Of a stretch of 64,000 bases of DNA, positions 35,464 through 47,143 are shown piece after piece; positions within the stretch are counted from its first letter, which is position 1, and each line of letters opens with the position of its first letter. The translations under genes and the position numbers were made by a program. Below the pieces are notes generated by a model. It saw only the letters and a program-made list of their open reading frames with translations. It searched no databases and was not told where the DNA came from. The DNA comes from Hoplostethus atlanticus (lineage: Eukaryota; Chordata; Actinopteri; Trachichthyiformes; Trachichthyidae). The DNA lies in NCBI GenBank assembly GCA_034670405.1, contig JAXDDX010000042.1:3560001-3624000 (forward strand). Reading direction: 5' to 3'.

Positions 35464-38289
35464 CAGGCCCGTAGCCAGAAACATATTTTGGGGGGGGTCG
35501 GGCAACACTGCTGAAAGCTACCGGTAAATAAAATTCCCACACTGTATACTATAGCCTAATACCCAACCGTATGGTAAATGTCAATGTATTAATGACCCAT
35601 AGATAATCATCAATAAAACTGGGTCTTACCTTATAAAACCAGGTCCAATCATCTTTTTTGTCTGCAAAAGATGTCCAGTACCTCTTCCGGTGTCATCACA
35701 ATGTCTCTGTGCTCCGAGAGCAATGTCAGTCCATTAAGCCGTCTTTCCGTCATTGTACTGCGCATTTTGTCCTTGATCCTTCCCAGACGGGAAAAACTTC
35801 TCTCGACATGGGCACTGGTGACAGGAAGCGTGGTCAAAACGCGGAGAAGCTTGAAGATGCTTGGAAACAACTCACTGTTACAGGCATTTAATGCCTCAAT
35901 GGCATTTTGTGGAACATAAGTTGTATCTTTCCATTTATCCCGCCAGGTGTCAATTTCTGACTTTACAACTTCCAGATGCGGTGACACTTCATCAGGATAC
36001 AGGTTGGAGAGTGCTTGAGCTGAGCTGTCATTCAGCATGCTGACCTTAGATGGCAGTAAGGAGCAGAGGTTGGAGATCACATTTCTGTGTTTGCTGAAGC
36101 GTTCCTTCATCTGTGATGAATAAAAGTCAAGCATGACTATGAAAAGCTTTTGCCGGTAGTGATTTTCACAGGCCTTCAATGGATCCTCATTGCAGTCTAT
36201 GCCTCTTCGTGGTCGAAATTCAACCCCATACTTGGCTGCTTGGGCAGAGGTCTTTTGGAAAATCTGCCTGAACTCTATCTCAGAGTTAGCTCTCATCTCA
36301 TCTACCTGCTTAATAACTGCATCAGCAGCTGAAACACAACTCACCAAGTCACAATTTTCCTTCTGAAGGAAGGTGGACAGGTGGTAGGTTTTTGCGAGCA
36401 TCTTCTCGCTCACATTCATGGACAGCATGAATTCTGCATTGGGTCACACAGGGTCTAAAAGCTTGTTGAATGTAAATATTGCGTTGTGGCGTTCTAGTTT
36501 CACACAACTTCGTCAGTCGCGTTTTCTTGCAGTCGGGTAAAAGACGTTCCGTCTCGTGTCGCAGACTGGCAGACCGCAAAGCCGAATCATGGAAAAAAGT
36601 GCAGATTTCCGAGACAATTCCAAAGCAATTTCGCACCATTTGTACAGTGCAGCACTTGTTTAGGACCAAATTCAAACTGTGGCTGGCACAGTGCACATAA
36701 ATTGCTTGTTTGTGCTTCTCTTTGATTTTAGCTTGGGCGCCATTTAAACGGCCACTCATGGCAGATGCGCCGTCATATCCCTGGCCACGTAAAAACTGTA
36801 AATCAACGCCTGCATTTGTCAACTGGCTTTCGATTGAATTAGCGATTGCCTCCCCGGTTAACTTCTCGATATCCACAAAGGACAAAAAATCCTCTCTGAT
36901 GCTATATTGGCTGTCATGCTGGTTCATGTATCTGACACAGACAAAGCTGCTCTCGCCCTGAAACATCTTTCATTTCATCTGCCAACACAGCGAAACACTG
37001 CGCGGAGTTTACTTTCTGCACCAGTTTGTTTGTTATCACATCTCCAATGATGCTGATTATTTCATTTTGTACATCAGGACTGCAGTAGCTAGCGTTTGCT
37101 GCACATTTACTCAAGTGTTGTAACAGTACTGTGTCGCCAGATGTAGCCCTAAACCTGAGTAAAGCCCTGAAATTTCCGTCATTGTGAGTTGGCTCATTCA
37201 ATGTCACTGGTCCTGAATCAATATCACCTCCCAGGGCGAGTTCTTGGCGACCGCAAAAAATCAACGTTGCAATGATGCTTTTGAGTTTTTCTCTGTTTTC
37301 TTCGACTTGCCGTTTTTTCTCAGAATCTAGCCTCAGTGAAATTGCATCCATTTTATTTTTGAGAACCATTTGGAAATTGTCCACTTTCAAACATGCATCC
37401 TTGTGATATGCCTTTTGTGCATGGTCTTTGAACGTCTCTAAAGCATCTTGCCAGCTTTTCTGTGCCCTCCCTTGCCCACATGCTCGACTGCAAACGCAAC
37501 ACAGTGCTTACAAAAACAGACGTCGGACCTTGTTGAGTATACTAGCCAGCTAAACTGGTCAATCCAATGATGTTGGAAATGTAGTTTACCTCCTGGTTTT
37601 GTAGGGAATGTTTGTCCGATCTTGGCCGTCCAGTCCAGTGAGTATATTTCTCTTCTCTGTTCGTCTGATATTTTCCCACCAATATAATCCACAAAGTCGC
37701 GTGAAAACGTTTCCGAGGTAGAGGGCGGCGGGTCTGCTAACTCTGGCTCCGTTTCCGAGGAGGGCAGTGGGTCTGCTAACTCTTGCTCCGGAAAATCGGT
37801 AACGTTAGTGACCGGGTCATCTGTATTGTTCTTTTTTGAGTCGGGACACGTTGAAACAAAAAAAAAAAATCACTGATTTTACGAATATTAACTTTACTGC
37901 TCTTGCCTGCTTTACACGTAGCTTTCGGCGGCTCCATTGCTTTTGGAAAGCAAACTATAGAGCTAAGAATCGACCATTTAGCATAAGCGGTGGCAGGTTG
38001 CTTAGCTGACTCGTCAGACCCCTGAGCCAATCAAAAGCGTGTGATTTTATTTGTTTTACGAAACAGACCAATAAGATATATCATGTTTGGAAGCAAATTA
38101 ACTGACAGGTTTAACGCCTGTCAACCACGATAGATGCAGAGTCATAGGAGTAGGCTAGAGGGGCGGTGACAAATCATCAAAACGGTCAGACAGACCGTGG
38201 GCGGTGACAAATAATCAAAACAGTCAGACAGACCGTGGGGATTTCGGGGGGGTTCAGACCCAAAAACCACCTACCTGGCTACGTGCCTG
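35464..38289 (-). mobile_element. hAT transposon with exact 8-bp target duplication
   Basis: TTGAGGGA stands at 35456-35463 and again at 38290-38297. The element between them starts CAGGCCCGTAGCCAG and, read from the other end, CAGGCACGTAGCCAG. Both the 8-bp duplication and the CAGG...GTAGC ends are typical of hAT elements. It holds a minus-strand transposase ORF broken by frameshifts. A 37-bp duplication (GGTGACAAAT(C/A)ATCAAAAC and following) lies at about 38164-38240 near the 5' end of the transposase side. Confidence 0.9.
35649..37936 (-). pseudogene. hAT transposase (ZMYM1-like)
   Basis: Starts MEPPKATCKAGKSSKVNIRK at 37936. After a frameshift in a T/A run near 37857-37870 it shows a TTF-type zinc-finger region (SDVCFCKHCVAF). 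The catalytic core follows: CFAVLADEMKDVSGREQLC, RGQGYDGASAMSGRLNG and VHCASHSLNLVLNKC. The C-terminal dimerisation region reads TLPVTSAHVERSFSRLGRIK to VLDIFCRQKR and a stop at 35649. hAT transposases use a D-D-E triad; the last E is in HVERSFS. Frame breaks occur near 37440, 36950 and 36430. Similar host genes (ZMYM1-like) derive from this group. The TIR context says this copy is a transposon. Confidence 0.85.
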
Positions 38290-38364
38290 TTGAGGGAACA
38301 TGCATCACCTTTTGTAATGTTGTGTGCTCTTGACTTTCTTTTCCTAATAGACAGTTTTGTTGAC

Positions 38365-38560
38365 CAAAACGTCGGACATCTCGCGAACCGAGAGAGCAGA
38401 TGTCCGAGATGTCCGATGTCCGAGAAGTCCGATAGAGACTGAACGGTTTGCGAGCCGCTCAGTCTCTCTCGTTCATCTGCTCTCTCGTTCATCTGCTCTC
38501 TCGTTCATCTGCTCTCTCGTTCGCGAGCCGCTCAGTCTCTCATAGCAGGCAGCGTGAGCG
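38365..38560. repeat. Short tandem and inverted repeats (CTCTCGTTCATCTG)
   Basis: CTCTCTCGTTCATCTG is repeated three times at 38463-38520. It is bracketed by two copies of GCGAGCCGCTCAGTCTCTC. The left side (AGATGTCCGAGATGTCCGATGTCCGA) is another short repeat, and GAGAGAGCAGATG at 38389 can pair with the CATCTGCTCTCTC units. Confidence 0.8.
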
Positions 38561-38769
38561 GTACCCAACAGCGAGCGAGCAGGCTTGGGCAGTGTGAGTC
38601 GGGATTCATGAGCACTCGGTCCGTTCGATTTGCTAACCCGGTACTTACCGGACACTAAAAAGATTCGTTCAAAAAGATTTGTTCGTTCCTTTCCGTGGAT
38701 ACTTACCTAAATTAAAAACTACAATTCATGGGTATTACCTAAATTAAAAACTCATTCATGGTATTATGT

Positions 38770-39830
38770 GAGGTTGGTCTTGTTCGTATGTCTCTTGTGT
38801 ATGAAATGATAGATGGACCTCTGCTTGCTCGATGATTGCTGGGCGGATTTAATTCTGGAAGAATAAAGAAATATAGAGAGAATGCAGTCTTCTGACTATT
38901 CCTGCTGGTCTCAACTCTCCACAGAAATGCTCACAACTTTGAGTATGTACTCAATTGTTCACAAGATCACACATTTCACAATACATCAATCAAAACATTT
39001 TCATCGTGAGAAAAAGTCAAAACATAAAACAAATGTTCAAAAACATACCTGGAAGAATAAAAGAAAAAAGTATGAATCAGTTTCTGACTATTCCTGGTGG
39101 TCATCAACCTTAAAAAAGGCACGATGCGGAACAAGACCAGCGCCACGCTAAACGTTACTGCATTTTGCTAGCTAGCATAAAATATGACCCCGATCCATCA
39201 CTACCTGACAGCAAGGAGATCACATCACCTAAATTCATGGGGATAAAAAAATAAGAATACAAAATTTAAAAAGACAATTCATGTGATACTTACCTAAATT
39301 AAAAACTACAATTCATGGGATACTTACCTAAATTAAAAACTACAATTCATGGGATACTTATGTGACCGGTCTGGTCCTGTGTTCGTATGTCTGCGTTGTG
39401 TATGAAATGATAGACTGGACCTCTGCTTGCTCGATGATTGTGCATTTATTCTGGGAAGAATAAAAGAAAAATAAGAAGAATGCAGTCTTCTGACTATTCC
39501 TGGCTGGTCATCAACCTCTCCACAGAATGCTCTCAGCAACTGAGATATCGTACTCCAATAGTAACAAGAACACATTTCCACAATACATCAATCAAACACT
39601 TTTCATGTGCAGAAAAAGTCAAAACATAAAACAAATGATTCAAAAACATACCTGGGAAGAATAAAAGAAAAATAAGAAGAATGCAGTCTTCTGACTATTC
39701 CTGGCTGGTCATCAACCTAAAAAAGGACGCATGAGCGGGAACAAGACCAGCGCCACGCTAACGTTACTGCCATTTTAGCTAGCTAGCATACAAATATGAC
39801 CCGCTGCATTCAACAAAACACTCCATCTAC
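38770..39830. repeat. Direct duplication of about 430 bp, 600-bp offset
   Basis: 38785-39190 and about 39385-39800 share long blocks (GTGTATGAAATGATAGA, CTCTGCTTGCTCGATGATTG, CACAATACATCAATCAAA, GAACAAGACCAGCGCCACGC). Differences are mostly single-base insertions or deletions. Within each copy a GAAGAATAAA(A)GAAA / CTGACTATTCCTGG module is itself repeated. The spacer has CTTACCTAAATTAAAAACTA units (39293, 39326), also at 38702 and 40177. Confidence 0.8.
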
Positions 39831-40635
39831 ATGAAAATGAAAACGGCACTTCGCCGGCTCTATTAAACAGTTAACTTATGAATTACGATATTCACAAACA
39901 CTTTTATTAACTTTTATATTTCGAATTGATACGAGCTCTATCGAACGCTTACCTCTCAACAGAATGCTCTCAGCAACTGAGGAGGAAGCCCGCACGCTGA
40001 TGACATCAAAAAGAGCAAAACACAACATCCTCAAAACAAATGAACAAAACTCCCAAAAATGACTCCAACCCACTTAGAAATAACTTAAATGTTAGAAAAC
40101 ACTTAGAAAAACAACAAAACTAAAATAAGCAGGGATTTCTGGTGAAATACATCACATATTTTATACATATGCTACACTTACCTAAATTAAAAATACAATT
40201 CATACGTTACTTACCTTACCTACTTACCTTCTCCACGACCACAGAACAGGAACATGCACCTAAATTGATGAGGGGGAAATGTAACGGTTTCACTGGTCGG
40301 ACCCAAACGCAAACTCAGACTCGGAGGTAGAATAAACAATGAGGGTTTATTTGAGAAAACCAGGGGGTAGGGTAGGAGCAAATCCGGGGTTTAAGTACTA
40401 GTGGTGATGATGGGATGGATGGCAGGTGTGCGGGGTGGAACAGGTGAACGGGAGACGGTGAAGAGCTGGGGAGGAGCCGGAGTCTGAAGCCACGCCCGCC
40501 AATACACACACACACAGACAGACAGAGACAGACAGGTAGAGACACACAGGGAACACAGGGGGCATGGCTGAGACCGTGACAGGAAAAGAAAAATTTATAT
40601 TCAAGTATGACAATCCAAAATAGGATGTATACATA
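39831..40635. other. Non-coding stretch with a CA/GACA microsatellite
   Basis: No gene. An ACACACACACACAGACAGACAG tract at about 40503-40535 continues into further GACA-like units. Confidence 0.6.
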
Positions 40636-40640
40636 ATATG

Positions 40641-40701
40641 GTTCAAGTGATATGCCTGATGAAGACACAACTATGTCGAAACGTTGCAACAAGGCTTGAA
40701 C
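40641..40701 (+). ncRNA. Hammerhead-ribozyme-like fold beside a Penelope 3' end
   Basis: Within 61 bases are GTTCAAG (40641-40647), CTGATGA (40656-40662), a four-base-pair arm GACA/TGTC (40664-40667 with 40774-40677 spacing closed at 40677), GAAA (40678-40681), a GTTG/CAAC hairpin and CTTGAAC (40695-40701). The outer seven bases are perfectly complementary. CTGATGA, a short stem and GAAA are the conserved core of hammerhead ribozymes, which are known from Penelope-like elements. An extra A precedes the short stem, the usual GUH cleavage triplet is not evident, and the motif is antisense to the Penelope ORFs. It may therefore be a degenerate or chance motif. Confidence 0.35.
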
Positions 40702-43304
40702 ATCTAATTCGGCCCTGACCATGGTGGGCTCAGTGGCGTGAGCCAGGTCAGATCCGGGTTGCTTTCAAGAATTTGGCTCCGTAGGCTTTGTTCGCCATGT
40801 TCTCGGAAGTGTCTTGGAACGTGCTTGCAAGATCTGTCCTGACTTGTGTTGTGTTGGATTGCGTATCCATATGCGCTTAGTCGTGTCGCGAGACTGTTTC
40901 TGGTCTCGCCCACGTACTGGATGTTACATCGTGCACATCTTAGCAAGTAAATGCAGTTCTTTGTAGACGTCCGACTTTTCCAGGGCAAGGTATAGGCCCT
41001 TTGGTTGGTTCTATTCCTTGCTGTTTGTTGTGCTGTAGGCGGTCTTGTTTGGGTATTAGGTTTGTCAAGTTTGGCTCTGACCAGATAGTCTCCAAGATTA
41101 TGGTTCTTCTTGTAGACCGAGATTACTTTGAATTCCTGGCCAATCTCCTCATTCCCCAGGAAGTTCTCAAAATTGGTTTTGAGGATCTGGTTGGCCCGAA
41201 CCGTGTAGTGAGAGTAGGTAGTGATCAATGGAATGATTTGTTTGTCTTTTTCCGTGCTTTGAAGTAGTTTGTCCTGTGGAATGGTGCGTCGTAGCAGCGA
41301 CCTGGGGTACCCTTGAAGTCGTAGGGCTTTGAACAATGTGTTGGTCGCTTCGTCTCGATCCTCAACTCGGGAGCAAATTCGACGAAACCTCAAGAGCTGA
41401 GATTTGAGTATTCCCCTGAAAGTGTGTCGGGGTGAAAGCTTTCCCGATGCAAAAGTGCATGCGTGTCTGTTGGTTTGAAGAAAACCCTGGTGTCCAGGGT
41501 TCCAGTGGTATTAAAGGTCGGGCCTTTAAAGGTTGTGGTATCCAGGAAGTCCATGCTGGACTCGTGGATAGTTGCCGTTAGCTTTATTGAGGGGTAATGC
41601 TGGTTTAAAGTTGACACAAAGGTGTCAAACTCTTCCCTCGAGTGTGTCCATATTCCCCAGATGTCGTCCAAGTAGCGGAGGAATTCGGTAGGTAGTTGTT
41701 GGCATTTTGGGAGAACTGACTCCTCTCAATCTGCCAGATATATATTAGCATAGGCAGGGGCAAAACATTTACCCATGGTCGTGCCCTTTGTTTGGAGATA
41801 GAACTCCCCATTGAAGTCAAAGTCGTTTTTGGTAAGACTAATTTCTAAGAGTTTAAGGAGTTCCTCATCTGGTCTGGTATCGTCAGGATACTTTGTCAAC
41901 CATTTTTTGATTGCAGCCAGTCCTGCGGGTGTCTCGATGTTCGTGTACAGGCTTTCGACGTCCATGGAGAAGAGGAAGCAGGGTTCCCGTAAGGTAAGTG
42001 ACCTCACTTTAGTTATGAAATCATTTGTGTCTTTGACATAAGTTTTGTGTTTTGTCGACAGTGGATTCAGGAAGTAGTCTATGAATTCTGCTACCGGATA
42101 GCTCTCGCTATCACAGTCCGACACGATTGGTCGTCCGGCAGGGATTCTTCGGGGTGTTGGCCAGGATTCTGGAGGCTTGTGTATCCTCGGTGGCCTCGGT
42201 GGATGTTGTCCGATCAGGTAAGTTTCTTGTTTTTCTGTTATGTAGTCTTTTTCTCTTAGTGTTAATAAGATGTTTTTGATTTGTCTGGCTGTTTCTTAGT
42301 ATATTGGTGTGGTTAGTTTTTGATAATATCATGGGTTGTCAAGTTGCCTGTTGGCTTGTGGAAGAATTTATGTATCATGTGTCTATTCTGTATCTTTGTG
42401 CTGACTCTGCATCCTTAGTGTAGCGTCTAGGAGCTTTAGGTGTGCGTGTGTGAGGGCGTTCTGTTCGACGTCAACCGACTTAGGGCCCTGTAGGCCAAAG
42501 GTTGGGATTCGTATAAACCATACTAGAAGGCCGGTCCCTCTAGGAGGCACCGGAGAGCCTTTACCCAGAACGTCTTGACACAGCACACATTGTTCAGACC
42601 AAACTATTAGAACGACCTTGTAGATGTGTAGAGGCAACCCCCCTTGTAGAAGTAGCCCCCTTGTTTAGAAACTACTGTGTTAGTGTGTTAGAAGCTACCC
42701 CCCTTTCTTTGTTTTCCTTAGCTTCATAATCTCTGTTCAGAGGCTTCTCTGACAGAGATCCGCATACCATACCCATGTGTGTGTATCTCTCCTGAGCTCA
42801 GTATAGTATAGTATAGTATAGTATTGTATTGTATTGTATTGTATTCTGTGTTAATAAATGTTGCTCATGTAATTCATGATTGAAAGACTTCTGTCTAGAA
42901 CTGAATTTATTCAACACTTCTTTTATGTAATCCATTCGGTCCATGATGACCGTGACGCTGCCTTTGTCTGCTGGCTTTATTACAATTTGTTTATTGGCTT
43001 GTAGTTGTTTGAGTGCATTAATTTCTTCTGTGGTTAGATTGGGCCTTTCTTGGGGAACCATGAGGTTCTTAATATCCCTGCGGTCCTTGTCCATTAAGCG
43101 TATTAGTGGTTGTGGAATTTGCGAATTGGTTGGTTCCCATAAGGATGGGGGTTGAAAGGGGGGAATCTCATCTTGGTCAGTATTCGGGCTGAAGTATGAG
43201 CTAAGTTTAATTTTCCGATGGTAGGTGGTTAGGTGAACTGCCAACGCCTCTCTCCGTTTCCTTTCTGTGTTCCACACAGGGACGAAGGAGAGGCCCTTTT
43301 TCAT
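40690..43304 (-). mobile_element. Penelope-like element: reverse transcriptase and GIY-YIG endonuclease
   Basis: Read downwards from 43304: N-terminal RT part (KKGLSFVPVWNTERKRREAL, NKQIVIKPADKGSVTVIMDR), an inserted or replaced stretch (about 42345-42870, including a GTATA/GTATT microsatellite), then GRPIVSDCDSESYPVAEF, FLFSMDVESLYTNIETPAGL, KGTTMGKCFAPAYANIYLAD, the catalytic LDDIWGIWTHS and the C-terminal GIY-YIG nuclease (CIYLLRCARCNIQYVGETRN) ending SPPWSGPN-stop near 40704. Penelope-like elements combine an RT related to telomerase with this nuclease, which nicks the target. At least three frame breaks occur. Upstream coding continues past the nested L2 at 47090. Confidence 0.85.
42802..42846. 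repeat. GTATA/GTATT microsatellite
   Basis: About four GTATA units followed by five GTATT units. Confidence 0.95.
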
Positions 43305-46300
43305 TACATTACATTACAGTCATTTAGCAGACGCTTTTATCCAAAGCGACTTACAATAAGTGCAATTCAACATAGGTAGGCAAGAAAACTACTAGTCACC
43401 AGAAATCGTAAGTGCATTTCCTTCCTAAACAAGCAACTAAGAAGCATAAAATAGTGTTAAGGTAAGAGTGCAATAAGTTAGCAACCTACTATATCTTAAA
43501 CAAATGAGACAAATAAGAGAATCAAATAAACAAGAGCTAAGACAAATAAGTGAACCCAAAAAAGCAAGAGCTAAGACAATAAGTGTTCAAATGACCAAGA
43601 GCCAATTAACAAGGCTGAACAAAATTTGAGCAAATTGGCAAGGCTAGGGGTCAGGGTAGTGTTTCCGAGAGTGGTTTTCCCACCAGGGCGAAGATGGGCC
43701 CTTTTCATTCATTACATTACAGTATTTCATTCACCACGCTTATCCAAGGACAGATAAGGCATTAAACGTTAGATCGGCAAGGACCTCTAGCGACCAGCGT
43801 AAGCATCCTCTCGAGAAAGCAGAGCAAGTAGGTTGGTAAGGGTGTAAGCTTGCACCTACCTGGAGTTTAAAAAATGAGCTGAGTCAAATACAGGGCCGCA
43901 ATAAGGCCCTAAGCAAGGGTCTTAGAAATAATGCAAAGACCGCCTACAAGGAGCCAGATAATTGAGACAAGTAGAAGGCTAAGATGAAGGAGAACATTGG
44001 GGTGTTTTAAAAGAGGTGGAGTTTTCAGCCTCCGCGAGTAGATGGAAACGCCTGTGCCACCATCAGGGGGAGTTGCAGTTCCAGGCGGGGAGGACAAAAA
44101 GCCTGGATGATCGGCCTGCAGGGCCTTCTGAGCGACGGGGCGAACCATCGCTGATGGTAGAGGAGGAATCGGGCAGGGGGTGTATTTGACATGCTGGAGG
44201 AAGAACGACAGTTTCCTCACGGGCCACTAGTCTAGCACCAGTCTTGAGATCTGATCGAGCCCACGGGGCATTATCAAACGGTGGATGGCCAGGTCTGGTG
44301 CGGAAGACTTGCGCGGGAGAACAGCAGCTCAGTTTTCTGAATTAAGCTCCAGGTGGATGCAATCGACAGGCACCACGGAGAGTTGCAGTACAGCGGGAAT
44401 GCGAGCCATCCACTTGGTGTTGTCAGTAGGGGGGAAATTTGACAGGGATCTGCAGGGCGGTCATGATGCATGTGCAAAGGTGGTTAGGAAATTCGTGTGA
44501 ATGGATACAAGCATTACCCAAGGATGCCAGGTTGAGGGGACAGCCGGGGGGAAACAGCCTTGCGGAAATCGGGTAGTGCAGCCCCTGAGTGTTCTGCCAG
44601 ACCCGCTCAGCTGTCCACTTGGTAGGGAGCGGATCCGTTGTCTTTGCATAGCATGGTAGGAAAAGTCGTGGAAGGGATAACAGCATCCAAGGGGTTTTGG
44701 AGGGGAAAAGGATCCTGCGAGTTCACCGTGTGAGCCTGCTGCTGAACAGGTCCAGAGTATCTGGACGGGAGGAGAGAGAGTGCAACTAGGGCGATGAGCA
44801 CAACCGTCACTGCAGGGGAGGGAGTTCTGGTGTCCCCCAAAACTGCTGACAGACGGTCCGGGATCCAAGAGGTTTGTTTCTGGGCATGACAAGGACATGA
44901 AGGGCTTGAAGGACCCACTTGAACAGACTTGTTCAAAGGGTAGAAGGGAAACCGGTCTGTAGTCTTGACCTCAGAGGGGTCAAGTGTTGGTTTCTTCAGA
45001 AGGGGGGTGACTCTGGCAGTCTTGAAAGCAGGGGGAAAAAGCATCCAGACACCAGAGACGTGTTGATGAGGTGGGTTCAGGAAGGGAAGGAGTTCGGGTG
45101 CAGTAGACTGAAGCAGAGTGGATGGGACCGGGTCAAGGGAGCATGTGGTGGGGCGGCTAGATGTAACAAGGTGAAGGACCTCGTCTGGGGAGAGGAGGAG
45201 AAAAATGGGATAGGGAGGGAGGTGGGAAGGGAAAAGGTGGAGAGGGTGGTAGAGAGGGGGTGGGTGGAAGGCAGATAGGTGCGGTTGGTGCGCAGGGCAC
45301 CAGCCGGGGGGTGAGGGAAGGAGGATCGGATATCGTTGACCTTCTTGTCAAAGAAGTTGGCGAAGTCGTCAGGGCGGAGGGAGGAGGTGGGAGGAGGGGG
45401 TGGGGGTTGGAGGAGGGAAGAGAAAGTTTCAAAGAGTTTTTTAGGGTTGGAAGCAGAAGTTTGAATTTTAGTGCAGAAGAATGCAGCTTTAGCAGCAGAT
45501 AGAGAGGAGGAAAAAGTGGAAAGGAGAGATTGGAAGGTAAGAAGGTCCTCCGGGAGGTTGCCATTTCTCCATTTGCGCTCAGCCACTCTCAGGCTCCGTC
45601 TCTCAGTACGCACTGAGTCCGACAACCAAGGGGCAGGTGGAGTTTGGCGTGCAGGCCTGGAGGTGAGGGGACAGAGATGGTCCAGAGAAGAGGACAGAGT
45701 AGAGAGAAGAAGATCAGTGGCAGTATCAGGGGATAGGAGAGAAAAAGATTCAGGGGCAGGGAGAGCAGAGAGAACAGAAGAGGAAAGATCAGTGGGAGAG
45801 AGCGAGCGGAGATTGCGACGAGAAGAAACCATGTGGGTAGGGAGAGGATGTGAGGGGGGAGAGGAGAGAGAGAGAGTGTAGGACATGAAGTAGTGGTCAG
45901 AGAGATGAAGAGGAGTGACGGAGAGGTTGGCAGTAGAACAGTGTCTGGTGAAGATTAGGTCCAGTTGGTTGCCAGCCTTGTGGGTAGGAGGAGATGGGGA
46001 GAGGGCTAGGTCGAAGGAGGCGAGGAACGAAAGAAGAAGGTCAAGCTTCTCAGTCTGGATGTTGAAGTCACCGAGAAGGATGAGTCCAGAGCCATCGTCA
46101 GGGAAGTGGGAGACTAGTGTGTCAAGCTCCTCCAGGAACTCACCAGCAGGGCCTGGTGGGCGGTACACAACCGCGATGGTGAGCTTGACTGGATGAGAAA
46201 CAGTGACAGCATGAAATTCAAAGGAGGAAGGAGAGAATTGTGGCAGAGAAAAAAGAGAGTATTTCCATTTGCTGGAAATTAGCAGGCCAGTACCACCGCC

Positions 46301-47090
46301 TCGCCTCGCAGCTCTGGGAGTGTGAGAGAAAGAGTACACATCTGACAGAGCAGCGGGCGTGGCAGTGTTTTCTGGGGTGATCCAAGTCTCAGTTAGAGCA
46401 AGAAAGTTGAGGGAGAGCAGGGATGCGTAGCCTGAGATGAACTCAGCTTTCGGCACAGCCGACTGGCAGTTCCACAGCCCCCCTGCCACCACTTGCTCAA
46501 CGCGAGTTGAGAGAGTAGGATAGATGAGATTAGTGGGGTCGCGGCGTCTGGGTGTGACCCAGCGTCTGTGCGACCACCGGAAAGAGGAGAGGACAGGAAT
46601 AGGAAGCAAACACATGGTAGATCACAATACAATGATACGGTTTATGAAGAGAAGAAGCACCAAATCTTTGAAGAAGTCGGGCTTGAAAAAGTCGCCTGTT
46701 GCCTTTGTTCACCAAGCCTTCGTTTGCCTGACGCTTGAAAGCTGACGCTTTCAAAGCAGCAGTGGTTTAAGACTGCTTCCACTGATTGCTAATTGTCTGC
46801 CAGGAGTGCGGGCCCCTCCCAGACAATTAACAAGGCAATTGGCCTAGCTTGGTGAAACTACCTTCAATAGGGGCTATGACACAAAGAGAAACTGACCAAC
46901 TAGCAGCTAACAATAGACTACTGATTAAAGCACTACTACTTAAGCAATCAAAGTACAGCTAACAGCAACCTGGTAAGCAAGAAAAATATACTCAAACTAT
47001 TCTAGATGAGTCAAGTAGTTCAGAATCCCTCCAGAAGTTAAATACACACTTCAGTAATTCACGCTGCGATCTTGTTAACGTGAAGTGCCG
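43302..47090 (-). mobile_element. L2 LINE inserted in the Penelope-like element
   Basis: The 3' end (43302-43400) has the characteristic fish L2 tail on this strand: CATTACATTACATTACAG, TTTAGCAGACGCTTTTATCC, AAAGCGACTTACAATAAG. The 5' end lies near 47090, where Penelope sequence resumes (reading GILNLSR just outside). The endonuclease domain is open at 46615-45077. The RT region (45044-43700) is badly degraded with many indels, and a second imperfect L2-tail-like block occurs near 43700-43760. Length is about 3.8 kb. Confidence 0.85.
45077..46615 (-). CDS. L2 endonuclease ORF (AP-endonuclease type)
   Basis: A 512-codon frame. Endonuclease motifs appear in order: FLALTETWITPE (metal-binding Glu), RRGGGTGLLISSKW, VVYRPPGPAGEFLEELDTLV, ILLGDFNIQ, LDLIFTRHCS and LHLSDHYFM (catalytic Asp-His). 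This enzyme nicks target DNA for target-primed reverse transcription. The part after residue about 330 (PAPWLSDSVRTERRSLRVAE, then FFDKKVNDIRSSF) is the linker before the RT; it ends early at HPNSFPS. The downstream RT region (45044-43700) is a degraded pseudogene, e.g. PPAFKTARVTPLLKKPTLDP, then out of frame. Confidence 0.8.
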   Translation of the reverse strand: MCLLPIPVLSSFRWSHRRWVTPRRRDPTNLIYPTLSTRVEQVVAGGLWNCQSAVPKAEFISGYASLLSLNFLALTETWITPENTATPAALSDVYSFSHTPRAARRGGGTGLLISSKWKYSLFSLPQFSPSSFEFHAVTVSHPVKLTIAVVYRPPGPAGEFLEELDTLVSHFPDDGSGLILLGDFNIQTEKLDLLLSFLASFDLALSPSPPTHKAGNQLDLIFTRHCSTANLSVTPLHLSDHYFMSYTLSLSSPPSHPLPTHMVSSRRNLRSLSPTDLSSSVLSALPAPESFSLLSPDTATDLLLSTLSSSLDHLCPLTSRPARQTPPAPWLSDSVRTERRSLRVAERKWRNGNLPEDLLTFQSLLSTFSSSLSAAKAAFFCTKIQTSASNPKKLFETFSSLLQPPPPPPTSSLRPDDFANFFDKKVNDIRSSFPHPPAGALRTNRTYLPSTHPLSTTLSTFSLPTSLPIPFFSSSPQTRSFTLLHLAAPPHAPLTRSHPLCFSLLHPNSFPS

Positions 47091-47143
47091 GGAGAGGTTG
47101 AGTATTCCCCCTTCTTGTGCCTCCCGAGGCGCTGGCAGTTCCC

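Noticed and set aside
45260..46196. Plus-strand Arg/Glu/Gly-rich frames
   Set aside because: Opposite-strand shadows of the L2 endonuclease ORF.
43302..47090. Target-site duplication for the L2 insertion
   Set aside because: GGAGAGG occurs near both ends but not flush with the boundaries, so it cannot be claimed.
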